Under the pieces are notes generated by a model. That model was not told the DNA's origin. It did not search any database and saw only the letters and a list, made by a program, of their open reading frames with translations. Position numbers and translations under genes: made by a program. A stretch of 64,000 nucleotides of DNA from Runella sp. MFBS21 (GTDB lineage Bacteria > Bacteroidota > Bacteroidia > Cytophagales > Spirosomataceae), in NCBI RefSeq assembly GCF_029433105.1, contig NZ_JARNTW010000002.1, forward strand, positions 124,001 through 188,000, given 5' to 3'. Positions 1-8,685 of the stretch are shown piece by piece; position 1 is the stretch's first letter, and each line of letters begins with the position of its first letter.

Positions 1-417
1 AGGATTGATAGAAGCGGTTAAATTTCCTACGGCTACCGTAGGAATGGCAGTTTGTTTTTCAACTTTTCCAGAACGAGTCACTACATAAGAACCGTCGCTA
101 CTTTTACGATACCCCAAACCTAATGGTTTCAATAGTGTCTCGATGTTTTTTTCGAGTCCTTCCTTGTAGTTAAGCTCATTTGCTGATACAATATAAGGCT
201 CAACCATTTGGTCAGAAAACAAAATGTCTACCTTATAGTGATGACGTAAGTCGTTTAAGACTTTTTTCAAGCTTTTGGTCCCTTTCCTTTCGGGAGCAGG
301 GGTATGGTGCGCTAGAGGAGAGCGCTCCATGTTTTGTGCTTGACTAATGGGCTGCCCTACCATCATTGCTGCTAGAGGGACGCCAATTAGCCTCATTTTG
401 TAGCTCATTTTTGTCAT
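1..417 (-). CDS. SusC/RagA-type TonB-dependent receptor, N-terminal part (runs off the window start)
   Basis: The first 139 residues of an outer-membrane receptor are present; the rest lies beyond base 1. A short basic start (MTKMSYKMR) and a hydrophobic stretch ending near AQN look like a signal peptide. After it comes a region of about 60-120 with the pattern of a secretin/TonB N-terminal (STN) domain (KVLNDLRHHYKVDILFSDQ, IETLLKPLGLGYRK). STN domains mark receptors that signal through a FecR anti-sigma factor, and FecR and an ECF sigma lie immediately upstream on the same strand. The ATG at 415-417 is 36 bases past the fecR stop. The substrate cannot be told from this part. Confidence 0.8.
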   Translation of the reverse strand, partial: MTKMSYKMRLIGVPLAAMMVGQPISQAQNMERSPLAHHTPAPERKGTKSLKKVLNDLRHHYKVDILFSDQMVEPYIVSANELNYKEGLEKNIETLLKPLGLGYRKSSDGSYVVTRSGKVEKQTAIPTVAVGNLTASINP

Positions 418-453
418 AGTAGATAAAATAAATTAATTGTTAGTTAAGATTGG

Positions 454-1470
454 TTAATGAATTGACTTGAAGATTACTTGTTTGTCTTTCTGTTGAATAG
501 AAACTGGTAGAATTTCGGATAAAGCCGTTAATAACTCTTCGGCATTGCGGGCTTGAAATGAGCCAGACAAAGAATAATCGAGCAATTCTTTGTCTTCTAT
601 TTGGGCCCGGATGCCGTAGTTATTTTGAAGAAGTGTAACAATTTCTTTTAGGTTAGTTTTGTCAAATACAAAGCGATTGTTTTTCCACGCGGAATAATTT
701 TCGGGGTGAAGCACTTTTTTTACTTCCATGTTTCCCTTATCGGTAAGGGATACCAAATCCCCAGGTTTCATGGTAAAAAGCTGTGGACGTTGGTTTTTAG
801 AACGATACTGAATATTGACCTTGCCTTTGGTAAGTACCACTTTTGATTGATCTTCCCGTGCCAACACCGTAAACTCGGTTCCGAGTACTTCTACATCAAA
901 AGAGGCCCCTGTCTTTACTAAAAATCGTTTGTCGTCTTTGGTATGAACTACGGAAAAATCCGCCTCTCCTTTCAAAAAGACAGTGCGAGTAGAGCTCCCA
1001 AACCCAAAGCGTGGAACACTCAACGACGAATTAGCATTCAAGGATACTTTACTGCCATCTTCTAGGGTAAAAGATTGGGTTTGACCATAATTGGTGGTAT
1101 ATGTTTTGGTGAAAATTTGCTCTTGATAGAGCCACAGAGTGACGAGTGAAATAAGTAAAAAACTTGCGGCAGTAAGTTGGATACCCCAGTTCCACCACTT
1201 GTTTTTCAATTGTCTTTTTTCAATAGCTTCAGTTGGTTGTTCATTAGCTAAAGAAGGCATCTCTAGTTGCTTATGGAACCGCTCTATGCCTTCAGGCAGG
1301 TTTGCCTGATACATAGGTCTGCTCAATTCCCATTCATGAAGACACAAATAGAAAAACTCTTCGTTTGAAGGGTCTAGAGCCCATTCTTCTATTTGAGAGC
1401 GTTGAAGAGCGGTAACTTGACCAGCAAAATAATCAAAAAGAAGGGGTTTAGTAACAAAAATTTGTCTCAC
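454..1470 (-). CDS. FecR-family anti-sigma factor
   Basis: This 338-residue inner-membrane protein should relay the state of the STN-type receptor to the ECF sigma factor. The first 85 residues are cytoplasmic, and one membrane helix lies at about 98-114 (LTAASFLLISLVTLWLY). A FecR domain follows at about 120-225 (TLEDGSKVSLNANSSL, VLGTEFTVL), and a C-terminal DUF4974-like domain at about 265-335 (RFVFDKTNLKEIVTLLQNNY). This order is standard for Bacteroidota FecR. It lies between the sigma gene and the receptor gene, all on the minus strand, as in a polysaccharide- or iron-uptake regulon. Confidence 0.93.
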   Translation of the reverse strand: MRQIFVTKPLLFDYFAGQVTALQRSQIEEWALDPSNEEFFYLCLHEWELSRPMYQANLPEGIERFHKQLEMPSLANEQPTEAIEKRQLKNKWWNWGIQLTAASFLLISLVTLWLYQEQIFTKTYTTNYGQTQSFTLEDGSKVSLNANSSLSVPRFGFGSSTRTVFLKGEADFSVVHTKDDKRFLVKTGASFDVEVLGTEFTVLAREDQSKVVLTKGKVNIQYRSKNQRPQLFTMKPGDLVSLTDKGNMEVKKVLHPENYSAWKNNRFVFDKTNLKEIVTLLQNNYGIRAQIEDKELLDYSLSGSFQARNAEELLTALSEILPVSIQQKDKQVIFKSIH

Positions 1471-1578
1471 AAAATGGTATTTTAAGGGCTTTTAGTATTA
1501 CTTTCATAGGATAGACACATGTGCTATCTACAAACCCTTATACCAGATTTAAAATTTTTTAGAAAAAGATAAATTTTG

Positions 1579-2274
1579 CTAGAAATCAGCCAATAGAGCG
1601 GTGACAAAACTCAGTATTGTAATGCCTTTTGCTCTCAACATATCTCTGAGTGTGTGATTAGCTTTTCTAATCTGAACTTCAATCGTGCGCAACGATAATT
1701 GGAGTATATCGGCGATTTCAGCATATTTTTTGCCTTCAAACCGATACATCAAATAAATCTTGCGTTGTTGTGAGGGAAGGTTGCTGATTGTTTTTTCGAT
1801 TTCTTGATACAGTTCTTCGTATTGAGTAACTAAGTCGGGCTGAGAGATGACGTCGTCAGAAGAATTTTCTAAAATCTCCAAGCCTGTCATACGTTTAGAT
1901 TCCCTTTGCAGATAATTGTAGGCACGGTGGCGTACCGTTTTGTACAAATAAGCCCTGAAAGAGGTCGTTACTTCGCGATAGGTCTCTTTGGAATAAAATT
2001 GATAAAAGATGTCAGATACTAAATCTTCAGCGATGGTTTTGGAATAAAGGAACCTCACTGCATGACTACAAAGGGGCTGATAGTATGAGCGATAAAGTAG
2101 CTCACACCCAAGTTGGGGGTTAGATTGAAATGCCTGACGAATAAAAAACTCTACGTCTGCCGGACTTTCTACCTCCTCTAATTCATTCACTTCCTCTTTC
2201 AAAATCCGCACCGGAACCTCAACTGTAGGAATAGAGTTGTAATCGATACTAAGGCTCATTTTTAGGTTAGTCAA
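1579..2274 (-). CDS. FecI-like ECF sigma factor (sigma-70 family)
   Basis: This is a 231-residue ECF sigma factor. Region 2 lies at about 50-125 (YSKTIAEDLVSDIFYQFY, then AYLYKTVRHRAYNYL). Region 4 lies at about 165-215 (LPSQQRKIYLMYRFEGKKYA, then SLRTIEVQIRKA). It should direct transcription of the downstream receptor operon when released by FecR. About 40 residues precede region 2, more than in most ECF factors. A second Met at residue 6 is an alternative start. The C-terminus is hydrophobic (ITILSFVTALL). About 108 bases separate it from fecR. Confidence 0.92.
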   Translation of the reverse strand: MTNLKMSLSIDYNSIPTVEVPVRILKEEVNELEEVESPADVEFFIRQAFQSNPQLGCELLYRSYYQPLCSHAVRFLYSKTIAEDLVSDIFYQFYSKETYREVTTSFRAYLYKTVRHRAYNYLQRESKRMTGLEILENSSDDVISQPDLVTQYEELYQEIEKTISNLPSQQRKIYLMYRFEGKKYAEIADILQLSLRTIEVQIRKANHTLRDMLRAKGITILSFVTALLADF

Positions 2275-2287
2275 ATATTACTGTATG

Positions 2288-2318
2288 TAAAGTTACAATT
2301 TTACTGCAATTATTACAA
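2288..2318 (-). promoter_or_regulatory. Possible promoter of the ECF sigma gene
   Basis: Read on the minus strand, TTG (2316-2318) is followed after 20 bases by TAACTTTA (2288-2295). This is one mismatch from the Bacteroidota -7 box TAnnTTTG with the usual -33 TTG. It lies 14 bases before the start codon. It is a weak pattern match only. Confidence 0.35.
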
Positions 2319-2410
2319 TTTTCTAGGTGTTATATTGACCAAAACTAATGATAAATTAGCTTACTTTAAGAAAATGTCACTATACCGGAACCCTTTACCT
2401 TATCTTAATG

Positions 2411-2418
2411 TATCTTTG
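2411..2418 (+). promoter_or_regulatory. Candidate -7 box (TAnnTTTG) before the RimB-like gene
   Basis: TATCTTTG matches the Bacteroidota -7 consensus exactly and sits 23 bases before the GTG start of the next gene. No TTG is found at the expected -33 spacing. Confidence 0.4.
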
Positions 2419-2441
2419 ACGATACGATAGTTGCCACAATA

Positions 2442-2912
2442 GTGAAAACAAAAAAGAAAAAGCTTAAAACTGTAATTAGACCCAAAAAATGGGTGATTGG
2501 CCGTAACGATGTGGTAGATTTTCCCGATTTGGGGATAACGGATGTACGGGCTAAAGTAGATACTGGCGCTTATACTTCAGCGATTCATTGTTATAAAGTA
2601 CAACTTATTAAAGAAACGTTGACTTTTTATTTACCTGCGCATCGTGGCGAAAAACATCAAAAATTTGAAACAAATCATTTTGAGTTAAAAGCCATCAAAA
2701 ACTCTTTTGGACAGACTGAAATGCGCTATGTTATTAAAACAAAAGTTGCATTGTTTGGTAAAACATTTTTGACCGAATTTTCGCTTGCCGACCGCCAACA
2801 AATGCGATATCCGGTTTTGATAGGCCGCAAATTGCTTCGTAACCGTTTTGTGGTAGATGTAAGCTTAGAAAATGTCTCTTACACTCAGAAATTACTTGCT
2901 ACCCCCGTCTAG
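2442..2912 (+). CDS. RimB-like retropepsin-type (ATP-dependent zinc) protease
   Basis: This 156-residue protein has a DTGA motif (DVRAKVDTGAYTSAIHC, around residue 38) typical of the RimB / 'ATP-dependent zinc protease' family (DUF785), which has a retropepsin fold. The conserved end is also present (YPVLIGRKLLRNRFVVDVS). Family members are found next to RimK and are thought to trim or modulate RimK-added glutamate tails on ribosomal protein S6. rimK follows 124 bases downstream, which supports the same pairing here. The start is GTG; the basic N-terminus (KTKKKKLKTVIRPKK) precedes the folded part. Confidence 0.85.
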   Translation: MKTKKKKLKTVIRPKKWVIGRNDVVDFPDLGITDVRAKVDTGAYTSAIHCYKVQLIKETLTFYLPAHRGEKHQKFETNHFELKAIKNSFGQTEMRYVIKTKVALFGKTFLTEFSLADRQQMRYPVLIGRKLLRNRFVVDVSLENVSYTQKLLATPV

Positions 2913-2967
2913 ATTATTCGCTTGATTGATTAACAAAATCGTAATATTACTTCACCATACTTCCTTT

Positions 2968-2975
2968 TAATTTTG
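2968..2975 (+). promoter_or_regulatory. Candidate -7 box (TAnnTTTG) before rimK
   Basis: TAATTTTG is an exact match to the Bacteroidota -7 consensus. It lies 61 bases before the chosen rimK start at 3037 and would give rimK its own transcript. No clear -33 element is seen. Confidence 0.4.
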
Positions 2976-3036
2976 CCGCGTTTGTTTGTGTATTTATTTG
3001 ATAAACAAACGGAATTTTATTGACTATCAATTAATT

Positions 3037-3939
3037 ATGAAAATTGCGATTCTCTCCGCTAACTCAAAGTTATATTCTACCAAAAAACTGTTGGAAGCCA
3101 TTCGAAAACGAGGACATGAAGGGGTGATTATCAATCACTCGCTATGTCATGTAATGATTGAGGAAGAAAAACCAGTACTTTTATACAACAACCAAATTAT
3201 TGAGGGGATTGATGCTATTATCCCCCGGATAGGCGCCTCTGTTACTGATTATGGCTGTGCGGTGGTCAGGCAGTTTGAAATGATGAAGATTTTTACAACC
3301 GTTAAGTCGCAGGCTATCATGAGGTCTCGAAACAAACTAAGGAGCCTGCAAATCTTGTCCAAAGCAGGAGTTCAAATACCCAAGACGGTTTTTGCCAATC
3401 AGACCAAAGATATTGACAACTTGATCAAGCTTGTGGGAGGGCCTCCCGTTATTATCAAACTACTAGAAGGAACCCAAGGCGTAGGGGTCGTCTTGGCCGA
3501 GTCAGGCAAAGCAGCCAAATCGACTATTGAGGCTTTTTATGGGCTGAAAACCAATGTTTTGATTCAAGAATACATTGCTGAATCCAACGGCGCTGATGTA
3601 AGAGCGTTTGTGATTGGAAATAAAGTGGTGGCGGCTATGCGTCGTCAGGGACAGCCGGGCGATTTTCGTTCAAATTTACATCTGGGCGGAAAAGCAGAGG
3701 CCATTGTTTTGTCTCAAGAAGAAGAAAAAGCCGCTCTACAATCTGCTAAGGCCTTAGGACTCAAGGTAGCTGGAGTGGATATGATTCAGTCGAATCGTGG
3801 ACCGATGATTATGGAAGTAAATTCTTCGCCCGGCCTTGAAGGTATCCAAAAAACAACGGGCATCAATGTGGCAGACCTCATCATTGGGTATATTGAAGAA
3901 AAAATCCCTGCTGATGAAGGCGACACTATTGGGGTATAA
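3037..3939 (+). CDS. rimK: RimK, ATP-dependent alpha-L-glutamate ligase
   Basis: This ATP-grasp ligase adds glutamate residues, in E. coli to the C-terminus of ribosomal protein S6. From ATG 3037 the protein is 300 residues, the standard RimK size, and begins MKIAILSANSKLYSTKKL. The reading frame stays open to an upstream ATG at 2986, but the extra 17 residues look like leader sequence, so I prefer 3037. The ATP-grasp core is clear: GGPPVIIKLLEGTQGVGVVL, VLIQEYI, DVRAFVIG and the metal-binding end IMEVNSSPGLEGI. It follows the RimB-like gene. The likely role is modification of the translation machinery. Confidence 0.93.
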   Translation: MKIAILSANSKLYSTKKLLEAIRKRGHEGVIINHSLCHVMIEEEKPVLLYNNQIIEGIDAIIPRIGASVTDYGCAVVRQFEMMKIFTTVKSQAIMRSRNKLRSLQILSKAGVQIPKTVFANQTKDIDNLIKLVGGPPVIIKLLEGTQGVGVVLAESGKAAKSTIEAFYGLKTNVLIQEYIAESNGADVRAFVIGNKVVAAMRRQGQPGDFRSNLHLGGKAEAIVLSQEEEKAALQSAKALGLKVAGVDMIQSNRGPMIMEVNSSPGLEGIQKTTGINVADLIIGYIEEKIPADEGDTIGV

Positions 3940-3990
3940 AGTAAAAAATACTAATTTTCGTCTTCTTACCTATGATGAAAATAGTATTAT

Positions 3991-4698
3991 ATGCTTGATA
4001 AGGCTTCTTACAGTAAACAGCCCAAATGTCTTGTGGCTTTGGATTCCATTATTTTTGGATTTGATGGCGAGCAATTAAAAATCTTATTGGTAAAAAGAGG
4101 GCCAAACCCTACCGTACAAACATGGTCACTGATGGGTGGATGGCTCGCTCCCAACGAAAACCTAGAGCGGTCGGCTGAGCGAATTTTGTTTGAGCTAACG
4201 GGTCTCAAAAACGTATATTTAGAGCAATTGTATACCTTTGGCGATGTGGATCGGGATCCGATAGAGCGAACTGTATCGGTAGCTTATTTTGCACTGATTA
4301 ATATCGAACACATCGACTCTACGCTCTCGCAAGCCTATCATGCGGAATGGTTTCCGGTAAGTAAGATGCCCAAAGAACTACTTTTTGACCACCGCCAAAT
4401 GATAGATTTGGCTATCAATAAGCTACGGTATAAGGCCGCTTTGCATCCGCTTGGATTTGAGTTATTACCCGAAAAATTTACGATTCCGCAGTTACAAAAA
4501 CTCTATGAAGCTATCTTTCAAACTACTTTTGATAAACGAAATTTTAGCCGAAAAATATTATCGACACGTTTGTTGGTAAAATTGAAAGAGAAACAAAAAT
4601 CATCTAAAAAAGGAGCTTATTTGTACCAAGTCGATCAAGAAAAATACGAAACCTACAGTAATTCCTTCTTGAATTTTGTTTCAAATTCGGCATTTTAA
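3991..4698 (+). CDS. NUDIX-like transcriptional regulator (NrtR/AraR type) with C-terminal winged helix
   Basis: The 235-residue protein has a NUDIX domain at about 10-145 and a winged-helix region at about 150-225 (FTIPQLQKLYEAIF, KRNFSRKILSTRLLVKL). The NUDIX box is degenerate: the expected Gx5Ex7REUxEExGU reads G-x5-E-x7-R-I-L-x-E-L-x-G-L, so catalytic glutamates are replaced. That is typical of NUDIX domains turned into effector sensors, such as NrtR (NAD metabolism) and the Bacteroides arabinose regulator. I infer a repressor or activator sensing a sugar- or nucleotide-like ligand. The target is unknown. It follows rimK by 51 bases. Confidence 0.85.
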   Translation: MLDKASYSKQPKCLVALDSIIFGFDGEQLKILLVKRGPNPTVQTWSLMGGWLAPNENLERSAERILFELTGLKNVYLEQLYTFGDVDRDPIERTVSVAYFALINIEHIDSTLSQAYHAEWFPVSKMPKELLFDHRQMIDLAINKLRYKAALHPLGFELLPEKFTIPQLQKLYEAIFQTTFDKRNFSRKILSTRLLVKLKEKQKSSKKGAYLYQVDQEKYETYSNSFLNFVSNSAF

Positions 4699-4702
4699 TT
4701 CT

Positions 4703-6487
4703 CTAAATTTTAATACCGATTTGTTGCATCAATGCTGTGGCATTAAATTCTTTGCAAGCGCCTTCTTGTAATTGATAGTCAAACAAAAGCTTACCGTCTT
4801 TGAAAGTAGAATAAAAACTGTGGTTGTGAACAAAAGAATGCTCATCTGCCATTTGGCTTAATTCCAAATCATGAGTAGATACAAAACCTGAGGCATTGGA
4901 CTGATGAAGTTGAAGAATCAAGGCCTCGGCTCCCCGATGGCGGTCGGAAGAATTGGTCCCTTTGAGGATTTCGTCTAAAAAATAAAAAACGGGTACACTG
5001 CCCGTTTGAGTGAGTTCGAGCAGGGCTTTGAGCCTTTTGAGTTCTGCATAAAAAGAAGAAGTGTTTTCTTCCAGAGAATCTTGCGTACGCATACTCGTAA
5101 AAACCCTGACCAAAGAAGTATCTAAAGATTTTGCACATACTACCGATCCTGTAAGTGCCATCACGATATTGAGCCCTACGGTTCTGAGAAAAGTACTTTT
5201 TCCCGACATATTAGACCCCGTAATAAGATAAGTTTGGCCTACATGATTGGCTTCAAAATCATTAGAGACGCGCTTGGAAACGGATAAAAGTGGGTGCCCC
5301 AACTGGGAAGCTTTAAAATGGAAAGGGCGTGAATCAAACCTAGCAAAAGGAAGCTCAGGATTGGCATAGGCATAGCCAGCGAGACTATTGAGCGCTTCAA
5401 TTTCCCCCAACACCCCTAGCCATGTCTCTAAATCCTGCTTATGTACTTTTTTCCAATCTTCTAGCTTGGTCATCCATTGTAAATCCCACAAAGTAGGTAG
5501 CCCTATAGCCAACATAAAATAGGGATTAAGCCTAAAATTGAGATTTTCAGTATATTGAGCAAGTTGTTGGATAGAGGCCGAAGCGGTTTGACTAGAAGAA
5601 GTTAGTTGTTTTTGTAATTGCTTGAGTTTATCAGCTTTGAAAGGCTGCTGTTCTATTTGGGATAAAATATGCCCGTAGGCTTTGAAAGTGTCAACGATTT
5701 GTTGGGATTGTTCGGCATAGAGTTTGACGGATGCGTTCAATCTACCCAAAATATAACCATGAAAACCAAGTACGAGGATGACTACTAGCCACGGAATCAA
5801 ACCCATAAAAGCCCCGACAATTATACTTATTGAGAATACGGGAAGTATCCGCCAAGAGCGCCATCTTACAATAGATTGATTTTCGCCTGCTTGAAGCCAA
5901 TTTTGTAGAAAATCTGGTGATTGAGATACTTGCTTTTCTATACGAGCAGTGGCCTCTATATTCTGCCGCCAATCGAGTAGGGGGGTAAGTTCTGTAATGG
6001 CAAGCTGACGCATCGTGATTTCGATAAGGTCAGAAGGCGCGAGTAGCCATTTGGCAAGTGTCTGCATACCAGGGTGAGTATGAGCGCGATTGAGTAATCG
6101 AAAAAGAGAGTGCTTTCCGAAAATATCTAAATCTGTACAGTAGGGATGATGAGTTGGAATAAAATTTTCGCCAGTCTCAGGGCGCAAAAACGCTAGTGAA
6201 AGGCGGGCGATTTCTTCGTGATTGATATCTGCCAATGCCCTCTGTAAATTCCTTTTGTGGCTAACTTGCTGGTGTTTTTTTAGCAAAATTCCAAAAAGCA
6301 AGATACCCACTAGCCCACATATAAGGGCTGCCAATAAATAGGATTCGTACAGTGACCAGCACAGAGATATAGTACCTATAAAAAACAGCAACCTCATCCA
6401 AGAAAGACGTTGATAAAGTTGGTGAAAGGACTGGGCGCTTTGGTGTGAGTGAGTTTGAAGTTGGGTAAAAGTATCGAAAGGTGTCAC
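4703..6487 (-). CDS. Membrane-anchored MutS-like ATPase
   Basis: The 594-residue protein carries two pairs of hydrophobic segments (about 30-68 and 217-250, including PVFSISIIVGAFMGLIPWL) ahead of a MutS-type ATPase (about 415-590). The ATPase has Walker A GSNMSGKSTFLR, Walker B YFLDEILKGTNS, and the STHD switch. It lacks the mismatch-recognition domain of MutS, so a role in mismatch repair is unlikely. This is a conserved but uncharacterised Bacteroidota family usually labelled 'DNA mismatch repair protein MutS'. The start is GTG (6485-6487). It converges on the NUDIX regulator with 4 bases between. Confidence 0.85.
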   Translation of the reverse strand: MTPFDTFTQLQTHSHQSAQSFHQLYQRLSWMRLLFFIGTISLCWSLYESYLLAALICGLVGILLFGILLKKHQQVSHKRNLQRALADINHEEIARLSLAFLRPETGENFIPTHHPYCTDLDIFGKHSLFRLLNRAHTHPGMQTLAKWLLAPSDLIEITMRQLAITELTPLLDWRQNIEATARIEKQVSQSPDFLQNWLQAGENQSIVRWRSWRILPVFSISIIVGAFMGLIPWLVVILVLGFHGYILGRLNASVKLYAEQSQQIVDTFKAYGHILSQIEQQPFKADKLKQLQKQLTSSSQTASASIQQLAQYTENLNFRLNPYFMLAIGLPTLWDLQWMTKLEDWKKVHKQDLETWLGVLGEIEALNSLAGYAYANPELPFARFDSRPFHFKASQLGHPLLSVSKRVSNDFEANHVGQTYLITGSNMSGKSTFLRTVGLNIVMALTGSVVCAKSLDTSLVRVFTSMRTQDSLEENTSSFYAELKRLKALLELTQTGSVPVFYFLDEILKGTNSSDRHRGAEALILQLHQSNASGFVSTHDLELSQMADEHSFVHNHSFYSTFKDGKLLFDYQLQEGACKEFNATALMQQIGIKI

Positions 6488-6534
6488 GGCTGTAATTTTT
6501 CCCCAAAGATAAGCATATTACTTACCAAAGTTGA

Positions 6535-6834
6535 TTAGTTTAATGAAAACATGGGCAATTTGACTGCCGTGGCGGTGTTGTTAAACATCAATTCAAAGAT
6601 AGTAGGATGCATAAAATCAATCAGTGGGAATTCCGAAATAATCTCCATTACATCAAATTCATTTTTGGCATTGACTACGCACCAAAGCTTAGAGCGATCG
6701 CTAGATAACGAATAGGCAGTGATTTTGCCACTTTCCATCAACTGATTGATTTTGAGACGTTGATGTGGGATTTTAGCCAAAAAATCTTCTGGCATTTCTC
6801 TTGGCAATATAAATTCGACCATGAATTGACTCAT
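6535..6834 (-). CDS. Muconolactone-isomerase-like small protein
   Basis: The 99-residue protein has the fold pattern of muconolactone delta-isomerase/YCII dimeric alpha-beta barrels (MSQFMVEFILPREMPEDFLA, then LWCVVNAKNEFDVMEIISEF). No other muconate-pathway genes are in the window, so the substrate is unknown and the family name should not be read as function. It is transcribed away from the thioesterase gene and sits 47 bases upstream of the MutS-like gene on the same strand. Confidence 0.7.
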   Translation of the reverse strand: MSQFMVEFILPREMPEDFLAKIPHQRLKINQLMESGKITAYSLSSDRSKLWCVVNAKNEFDVMEIISEFPLIDFMHPTIFELMFNNTATAVKLPMFSLN

Positions 6835-7038
6835 AACATATACGAAGTTATTGGGAAACTCAAATACTTTATTAACAGATGTATGATATAGTGCTTAAGT
6901 AACATACCTCTGAGTGAAATGGTTCGGTGGGTTGTGGTTTGGGACTTTAGAATTAAATTTGTGACCTCTTTCATAATACTTGTAAATGAAATTATAAGAC
7001 GATCTACTTTTACAGATAAATCAACAACTAACAACTTT

Positions 7039-7554
7039 ATGCCTCAGCCTAAGTTTGCTCGCGAGTCCCACACCATCATGACCGAAATGGTTTTACCTAA
7101 TGATACCAATACGCTCAACAACCTCATGGGAGGGCGGCTGTTACATTGGATGGATATTTGCGCGGCTATTGCCGCTCAAAAACATGCTAACCGTACCGTA
7201 GTGACTGCCTCCGTAGACAACGTATCTTTTGCTGAGCCTATTAAACTAGGTAATATTGTGACTTTTGAGGCACAAGTTACACGGGCTTTCAACTCTTCGA
7301 TGGAAGTACATATCAAAGTGAGCGCTCAAAATATATCGGCAGGCGAGAAGGCTGTGCATACCAATTCGGCTTTTTATACTTTTGTGGCCGTAGATCAAAG
7401 CGGAAGACCGATTGAAGTAGCTCCCGCCGTAGCCGAAACTGAAGAAGAAGAGAAGTTGTATCAGAGTGCACTACGCCGCCGGCAGTTGAGACTTGTGCTC
7501 GCTGGACGTATGAATCCAGCCGACGCTACCGAACTGAAAGCACTTTTTGGATAA
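7039..7554 (+). CDS. Acyl-CoA thioesterase, hotdog fold (YciA/BACH type)
   Basis: The 171-residue protein starts at MPQPKFARESHTIMTEMV. A further 40 in-frame residues upstream are not family-like, so ATG 7039 is chosen. The hotdog domain signature of acyl-CoA hydrolases is present: LPNDTNTLNNLMGGRLLHWM with the catalytic Asn/Asp region, then VVTASVDNVSFAEPIKLGN and VHTNSAFYTFVAVD. It should hydrolyse acyl-CoA esters in the cytoplasm. It converges on the monooxygenase-domain gene with 4 bases between the stops. Confidence 0.9.
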   Translation: MPQPKFARESHTIMTEMVLPNDTNTLNNLMGGRLLHWMDICAAIAAQKHANRTVVTASVDNVSFAEPIKLGNIVTFEAQVTRAFNSSMEVHIKVSAQNISAGEKAVHTNSAFYTFVAVDQSGRPIEVAPAVAETEEEEKLYQSALRRRQLRLVLAGRMNPADATELKALFG

Positions 7555-7558
7555 AACG

Positions 7559-7852
7559 CTACACTATTTCGCTACTTTTAGAAGAAAAGGCAACGGGCTT
7601 ATCTGCAAATAGGACTTTTGTTTTGTTCCAAGTACTTCTAAACAACTCCGAATTGCGATAATGATTAAGAGCGTCATCATCTTCCCAATGACTGTGCGTA
7701 ACAAATACATTGGGAAGTGTATAATCTTGCCATAGCTCTAAATGATGACAACCTTTCATGGCCCGAATTTGGTGTTTTGATTGTTCGAAAATGACTAAAA
7801 ATTCGTTTACCTTTTCGGGAATAAAAGTCATTCTTACAATCCTAATCAGCAT
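7559..7852 (-). CDS. Antibiotic biosynthesis monooxygenase (ABM)-domain protein
   Basis: The 97-residue single-domain protein starts MLIRIVRMTFIPEKVNEFLV and has the ABM pattern (HHLELWQDYTLPNVFVTHSH, then WEDDDALNHYRNSELFRSTW). Members are small dimeric ferredoxin-like proteins, including heme and quinol monooxygenases; many have no known substrate. The frame stays open upstream of ATG 7852, but the family N-terminus fits this start. It lies 28 bases after the enoyl-CoA hydratase gene in the same direction and may be cotranscribed with it. Confidence 0.85.
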   Translation of the reverse strand: MLIRIVRMTFIPEKVNEFLVIFEQSKHQIRAMKGCHHLELWQDYTLPNVFVTHSHWEDDDALNHYRNSELFRSTWNKTKVLFADKPVAFSSKSSEIV

Positions 7853-7880
7853 TGTTGTAGTAATGATAAAATGAAAGCAT

Positions 7881-8663
7881 CTATTTGCCGCGGTATTTGG
7901 CTTTTCTTTTCTGTAAAAAAGCCATAATTCCCTCGCCAGCGTCATAGGTGTGGCTCAGTTTTTCTTGCGATTCGGCTTCTAGTTCGAGCATTTCATCCAG
8001 ATTAGAATAAATCGACTGATTGAGGGCTTTTTTCATGGCTCCGATTGCCTGCGTGGGAGCGTTTCGATAGTAAGTAATCACTTCACAAATTTCAATATCT
8101 AGCTCGCTAGCCTTAACTACTTTGGTGATTAAACCAAGCTGAGCAGCTTCGGTGGAGGTCACTTTACGGCCTGTAGAAGCAATTTCGAAGGCGCGCTGCA
8201 TTCCTACAAGTCTTGGTAAGAAGAAGGTAGAACCGGCATCGGGCATTAATCCAATATTGATAAATATTTGACTCAAATAGGCATTTTCGGCAGCAATCAC
8301 CACATCACAAGCGAGTGCTAACGAACATCCCGCACCAGCTGCCACGCCGTTGAGCCGACAAATCACTGGTTTGGGGATAGAACGAATGGCCAAAATCATA
8401 GGATTATAATATTGACGAAGCGAATCTCCCAAATTGTTATTATCACGCATACCTTCTTTGAGATCTGCTCCTGAGCAAAAGGCTTTATCGCCAGCGCCTG
8501 TTATGACCACTACTCTGATAGTGCTATCGGTTGCAGCGGCAGTGACAGCAGCTGTAATTTCCTGTAACAAACCTGTATTGAGTGCATTATAGACTTGAGG
8601 GCGATTAAGAATGATTTTTGCAACGCCGTCGTTGATTTCAAAAAGAATATGCTCGTAGTTCAT
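7881..8663 (-). CDS. Enoyl-CoA hydratase/isomerase family protein, PaaG-like
   Basis: The 260-residue crotonase-fold enzyme starts at MNYEHILFEIND (ATG 8663); an upstream ATG at 8693 would overlap the next gene. Crotonase motifs are present: CSGADLKEG, and the oxyanion-hole segment NGVAAGAGCSLALACDVVIA. The segment INIGLMPDAGSTFFLPRLVG and the end EGIMAFLQKRKAKYRGK resemble PaaG, the epoxyphenylacetyl-CoA isomerase, more than simple hydratases. No other paa genes are in the window, so the specific reaction is uncertain. Confidence 0.88.
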   Translation of the reverse strand: MNYEHILFEINDGVAKIILNRPQVYNALNTGLLQEITAAVTAAATDSTIRVVVITGAGDKAFCSGADLKEGMRDNNNLGDSLRQYYNPMILAIRSIPKPVICRLNGVAAGAGCSLALACDVVIAAENAYLSQIFINIGLMPDAGSTFFLPRLVGMQRAFEIASTGRKVTSTEAAQLGLITKVVKASELDIEICEVITYYRNAPTQAIGAMKKALNQSIYSNLDEMLELEAESQEKLSHTYDAGEGIMAFLQKRKAKYRGK

Positions 8664-8685
8664 CAATAGGTAAAATTTAAGTTTT

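Noticed and set aside
6535-8663. An aromatic-degradation (paa/cat) cluster from the muconolactone-isomerase-like, thioesterase and PaaG-like genes
   Set aside because: The genes lie on both strands, core pathway genes are missing, and each family is common outside such pathways.
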